Source: Candidatus Kuenenbacteria bacterium GW2011_GWA2_42_15
GTDB taxonomy: Bacteria > Patescibacteriota > Patescibacteriia > UBA2196 > GWA2-42-15
Direction: 5' to 3'
NCBI GenBank assembly: GCA_000998185.1
Contig: LCCW01000057.1
Span: 1-7,437, forward strand
Length of the DNA: 7,437 nucleotides
Under the pieces are notes generated by a model that did no database searches, was not told where the DNA came from, and worked only from the letters and a program-made list of their open reading frames with translations. Shown piece after piece: positions 5,438 through 7,437 of the stretch; the stretch's first letter is position 1, and each line of letters begins with the position of its first letter. The translations under genes were made by a program, and so were the position numbers.

Positions 5438-5465
5438 AGTATAACAACTTGGATGAAAAAATCAA
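5438..5465 (-). promoter_or_regulatory. Sigma70-type promoter for traR-lspA-comM
   Basis: On the minus strand TTGATT (5465-5460) is separated by 16 bases from TATACT (5443-5438), giving 4 of 6 and 5 of 6 consensus matches. Transcription would start near 5431, about 40 bases before the traR-like ATG at 5389. Confidence 0.45.
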
Positions 5466-5485
5466 GCCCCGCGACTGATTGAATA

Positions 5486-6075
5486 CTACCGACCGCCAAA
5501 ATAGATGTCTTTGATTTTTTCGTCGCTTAAAATTTCTTTGCCGCCGCTTAAAGCGATTTGCCCGTCTTCTAACACATAAGTTCGGTCGGCGATTTCCACT
5601 GCTAATTTGGCGTTTTGCTCAACTATCACGATTCCTACTCCGCTTGAGTTTATTTCTTTAATTTTTCCAAAAACTTCTTTGGTTGTTTTGGGTGATAAGC
5701 CAAGCGACGGTTCATCCAAAAGTAAAAGTTTTGGTTTAATAATTAAAGCCCTGGCCAAAGCCAGCATTTGCTGCTGTCCGCCGGACAAATTCTGCGCCAA
5801 CTCTTTTTCTTTATTTTTTAAAAATGGAAAAAATTTATAGACCTCGTCTATTTGTTTGGCAGAAATATTTTTTTTAGAGAAAGACATTATTTCCAGATTT
5901 TCCCTAATAGTCAAACTGCCAAAAATCTGCCGGCCTTGTGGTGCATAGCCAATACCTAAATTGATAAGTTTATAAGTTGGTAAGCCGATAAGCTCGTTGT
6001 CATTTCCACCAGAGGCGGTCCTTTAAGAACTGCCATTTTATCATAGCCGGATTTTAGATTAGTGATTTTTAACAT
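5486..6075 (-). pseudogene. livF: LivF-type ABC transporter ATPase lacking its Walker A region
   Basis: LivF is one of the two ATPases of the LIV-type (branched-chain) amino acid ABC importer. From ATG 6075 the frame reads MLKITNLKSGYDKMAVLKG, a typical LivF start, then turns into nonsense. In another frame, open from 6022, the family resumes as ASGGNDNELIGLPTYKLI and IGYAPQGRQIFGSLTIRENL (Q-loop region). It then runs uninterrupted through LSGGQQQMLALARAL (signature), LLLLDEPSLGL (Walker B and D-loop) and IVIVEQNAKLAVEIADR to the stop at 5486. About 40 residues around the Walker A P-loop are missing at about 6012-6022. The longest intact frame is 5486-5914 (142 aa), which could not bind ATP normally. 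As written it is non-functional. No LivG, LivH or LivM gene is adjacent. Confidence 0.8.
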
Positions 6076-6111
6076 AATTTAACTCTATTTTAGCACTAAT
6101 TTTCCAAAACA

Positions 6112-6139
6112 CAAAACCCCGAAATTCATCAGGGTTTTG
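6112..6139 (-). terminator. Intrinsic terminator after the substrate-binding protein gene
   Basis: CAAAACCC (6112-6119) and GGGTTTTG (6132-6139) are exact inverted repeats around a 12-base loop. Read on the minus strand, the 3' arm GGGTTTTG is followed by TGTTTTGG, a classic U-rich end. It lies about 105 bases after the stop of the binding-protein gene and before the livF remnant, suggesting separate transcription of the two. Confidence 0.6.
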
Positions 6140-6159
6140 GAATAAAATTTTTATCAGCG

Positions 6160-6243
6160 GGTGGCTTGTAAGTTTGTAAGCTAATAATCCGGCCAGCTTA
6201 CTGCTTACTTGCTTATTGCTTAACTTGCTTATTACTTACTTAA
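6160..6243. repeat. Degenerate short-word repeat tract after the binding-protein stop
   Basis: On the minus strand, directly after the stop codon, the sequence is a chain of AAGTAA, AAGCAA and AATAAGC words, such as TTAAGTAAGTAATAAGCAAG, about 8-11 bases apart and imperfect. It codes for nothing visible and resembles the tract after comM at 2931-2973. Confidence 0.5.
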
Positions 6244-7377
6244 TTATTTCTCATACGGCACAAACTGGCCGTTTTTGATGGTTTTAAGAATAAATTCTTT
6301 GACAACATCGCCGTTTTTATCAAAGCTCAAAACACCACTTGCACCCTGGTAGTCTTTTACTCCGTATAAACAATTTTTTACTTTTTCCACTTCCGTGCCT
6401 ACTTTTTCAAAACAATAGCTTAAAAGAGATAGTGTATCATAACCATTAGCTGCTAACATTTCGCTTTTAGACCCATATATTTTTTGGTACCTTTCTTGAA
6501 ATGATTTCTGAGCAAAATTCTCGCTTTCAGCATCAAACGGATAAGGATAAACTAATCCTTCCGCTTGCTCGCCAGCTATTTCAAGTAATTCTTTTCCTTC
6601 CGTGACCGAAGTAGCAAAAAGCTGAAATGTAAGATCAAGTTCTTTTATCTGTTTTAAAATTAGCCCATTCATATTCCTGTTGCCAGTCAATATCACCGCT
6701 TCTGCTTTATCAGCTTTGCTTTTTAAAAGGATGGTTCTAAAATCAACCTCTTTAGCATCAAAAGTCTGACTTAAACCCAAATTACCACCGATTTTTTCAT
6801 AAAAACTGGAAAAATTTTCAATATAAGATAAACCGTAATCAGTATTTAACGCTAAAATATTCAATCTCTTATTACCAATTGCCTTATAAACAAAGTCGGA
6901 AAAAAAATCAGCCTCCTGTTTTGCTGTAGTTTGTGTCCTAAAAATAAAATCGCCCGCAGTTGTAATTTTTGTGGCTTGAGAAGCTGGTGTTAATAAAATC
7001 ACTTTATTTTGTTCAGCGATGGGAGTTATTGCTAAAGTTTGAGATGAGCCGTATTCCCCAATAATATAATTTATTTTATCAACACTGATAAGTTTATTAA
7101 TAGCAGTTACGGCCACCTCACTTTTATATTGAGAATCCTCAAAAAATAATTCTACATTATATTTCAAGTTTAAATTGTCATTTATTTCTTTTTCTGCCAT
7201 AACAAGACCGCTTTTAACATATTGCCCAGCGTCAGCACTTGTTCCAGTTAACGGCAATATCACTCCAATCTTAATCGGCTCCTTATCCACTTGTTTTTTT
7301 GATTTGGGCAAAAAAATGACGAGTCCGACGATAACAACCGCGATGATTAAAATCGGAATCCAAATTTGTTTTTTCAT
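6244..7377 (-). CDS. Membrane-anchored Liv-type ABC substrate-binding protein
   Basis: A 377-aa extracytoplasmic receptor of the type 1 periplasmic-binding fold (LivJ/LivK, Peripla_BP_6 family), expected to capture an amino acid or related solute for a LIV-type ABC importer. Residues 1-4 are basic and 5-24 form a single hydrophobic helix. No lipobox cysteine follows, so it is probably held by an uncleaved anchor rather than a lipid. The ligand-binding region starts at about residue 35 with IKIGVILPLTGTSADAGQ. Family features follow: YIIGEYGSSQTLAITPIAEQ, FIFRTQTTAKQEADF, LNTDYGLSYIENF and GYDTLSLLSYC. The start at 7377 is preferred because it gives the MKKQIW signal-anchor start; no Shine-Dalgarno sequence is seen. 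It is intact, while its presumed partner ATPase downstream is damaged. Ligand specificity cannot be told. Confidence 0.88.
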   Translation of the reverse strand: MKKQIWIPILIIAVVIVGLVIFLPKSKKQVDKEPIKIGVILPLTGTSADAGQYVKSGLVMAEKEINDNLNLKYNVELFFEDSQYKSEVAVTAINKLISVDKINYIIGEYGSSQTLAITPIAEQNKVILLTPASQATKITTAGDFIFRTQTTAKQEADFFSDFVYKAIGNKRLNILALNTDYGLSYIENFSSFYEKIGGNLGLSQTFDAKEVDFRTILLKSKADKAEAVILTGNRNMNGLILKQIKELDLTFQLFATSVTEGKELLEIAGEQAEGLVYPYPFDAESENFAQKSFQERYQKIYGSKSEMLAANGYDTLSLLSYCFEKVGTEVEKVKNCLYGVKDYQGASGVLSFDKNGDVVKEFILKTIKNGQFVPYEK

Positions 7378-7416
7378 ATGATTGCAAATATTGTAAATAA
7401 CGGCTAATAATGCTAG

Positions 7417-7425
7417 TTATCCACA
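7417..7425 (+). other. DnaA-box consensus 9-mer
   Basis: TTATCCACA, a perfect match to the DnaA box, lies in the spacer upstream of the binding-protein gene. A second perfect copy is at 2509-2517 inside the small unknown gene. One isolated 9-mer in a spacer is weak evidence for DnaA binding and does not indicate an origin. Confidence 0.25.
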
Positions 7426-7437
7426 AAAGTTAATTTA

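Noticed and set aside
6087..6092. TAAAAT as a -10 element for livF
   Set aside because: The only -35 candidate at proper spacing (TTTGTG) is poor, and the site is just 11 bases from the start codon.

Overview
The window looks like bacterial chromosome from a small-genome, moderately AT-rich lineage, most likely a Candidate Phyla Radiation (Patescibacteria) member. The reasons are the near absence of Shine-Dalgarno sequences, tRNA genes without an encoded CCA, intergenic filler built from degenerate short words, and a minimal traR-lspA-comM cluster. This assignment is an inference. LspA and the DksA/TraR zinc finger argue against an archaeon.

Left part, + strand (1-2331): three overlapping or abutting reading frames look like pieces of one long gene. 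In order they encode a histidine phosphatase domain (its start lies outside the window), an ASCH-like domain, a second histidine phosphatase domain, and then the C-terminal half of valyl-tRNA synthetase. Phosphatase 2 reads without interruption into the ValRS motif DTLDTWFSSGLW, so a phosphatase-ASCH-phosphatase block appears to sit inside ValRS at its zinc-ribbon position. The unit is broken twice: a one-base frame change near 710-720, and a deletion of about 35 codons with a frame change near 1423. A 34-base palindrome is inserted in frame in the ValRS part.

Middle (2332-2973): a perfect 28-base palindrome serves as a terminator between convergent genes. Next comes a small unknown minus-strand gene whose two halves are joined by a retrovirus-like -1 slippery heptamer. 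Then comes the most striking object in the window: a tRNA-Arg(CCG) gene interrupted in the D-arm by 109 bases. The insert is bounded by 16-base GC-rich inverted repeats and contains a second complete tRNA-Arg(CCG).

Right part, all on the minus strand: a DksA/TraR-like regulator, lspA (signal peptidase II) and comM/yifB (Mg-chelatase-like AAA ATPase) form a likely operon (5389 down to 2974) with a recognisable promoter. Upstream lie a damaged LivF-type ABC ATPase that has lost its Walker A region (5486-6075) and an intact membrane-anchored Liv-type substrate-binding protein (6244-7377).

Four protein-coding frames in 7.4 kb carry indels or roughly 100-base deletions, while their neighbours are intact. 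Either assembly errors or real gene decay could explain this, and every frameshift-based idea here depends on which is true.
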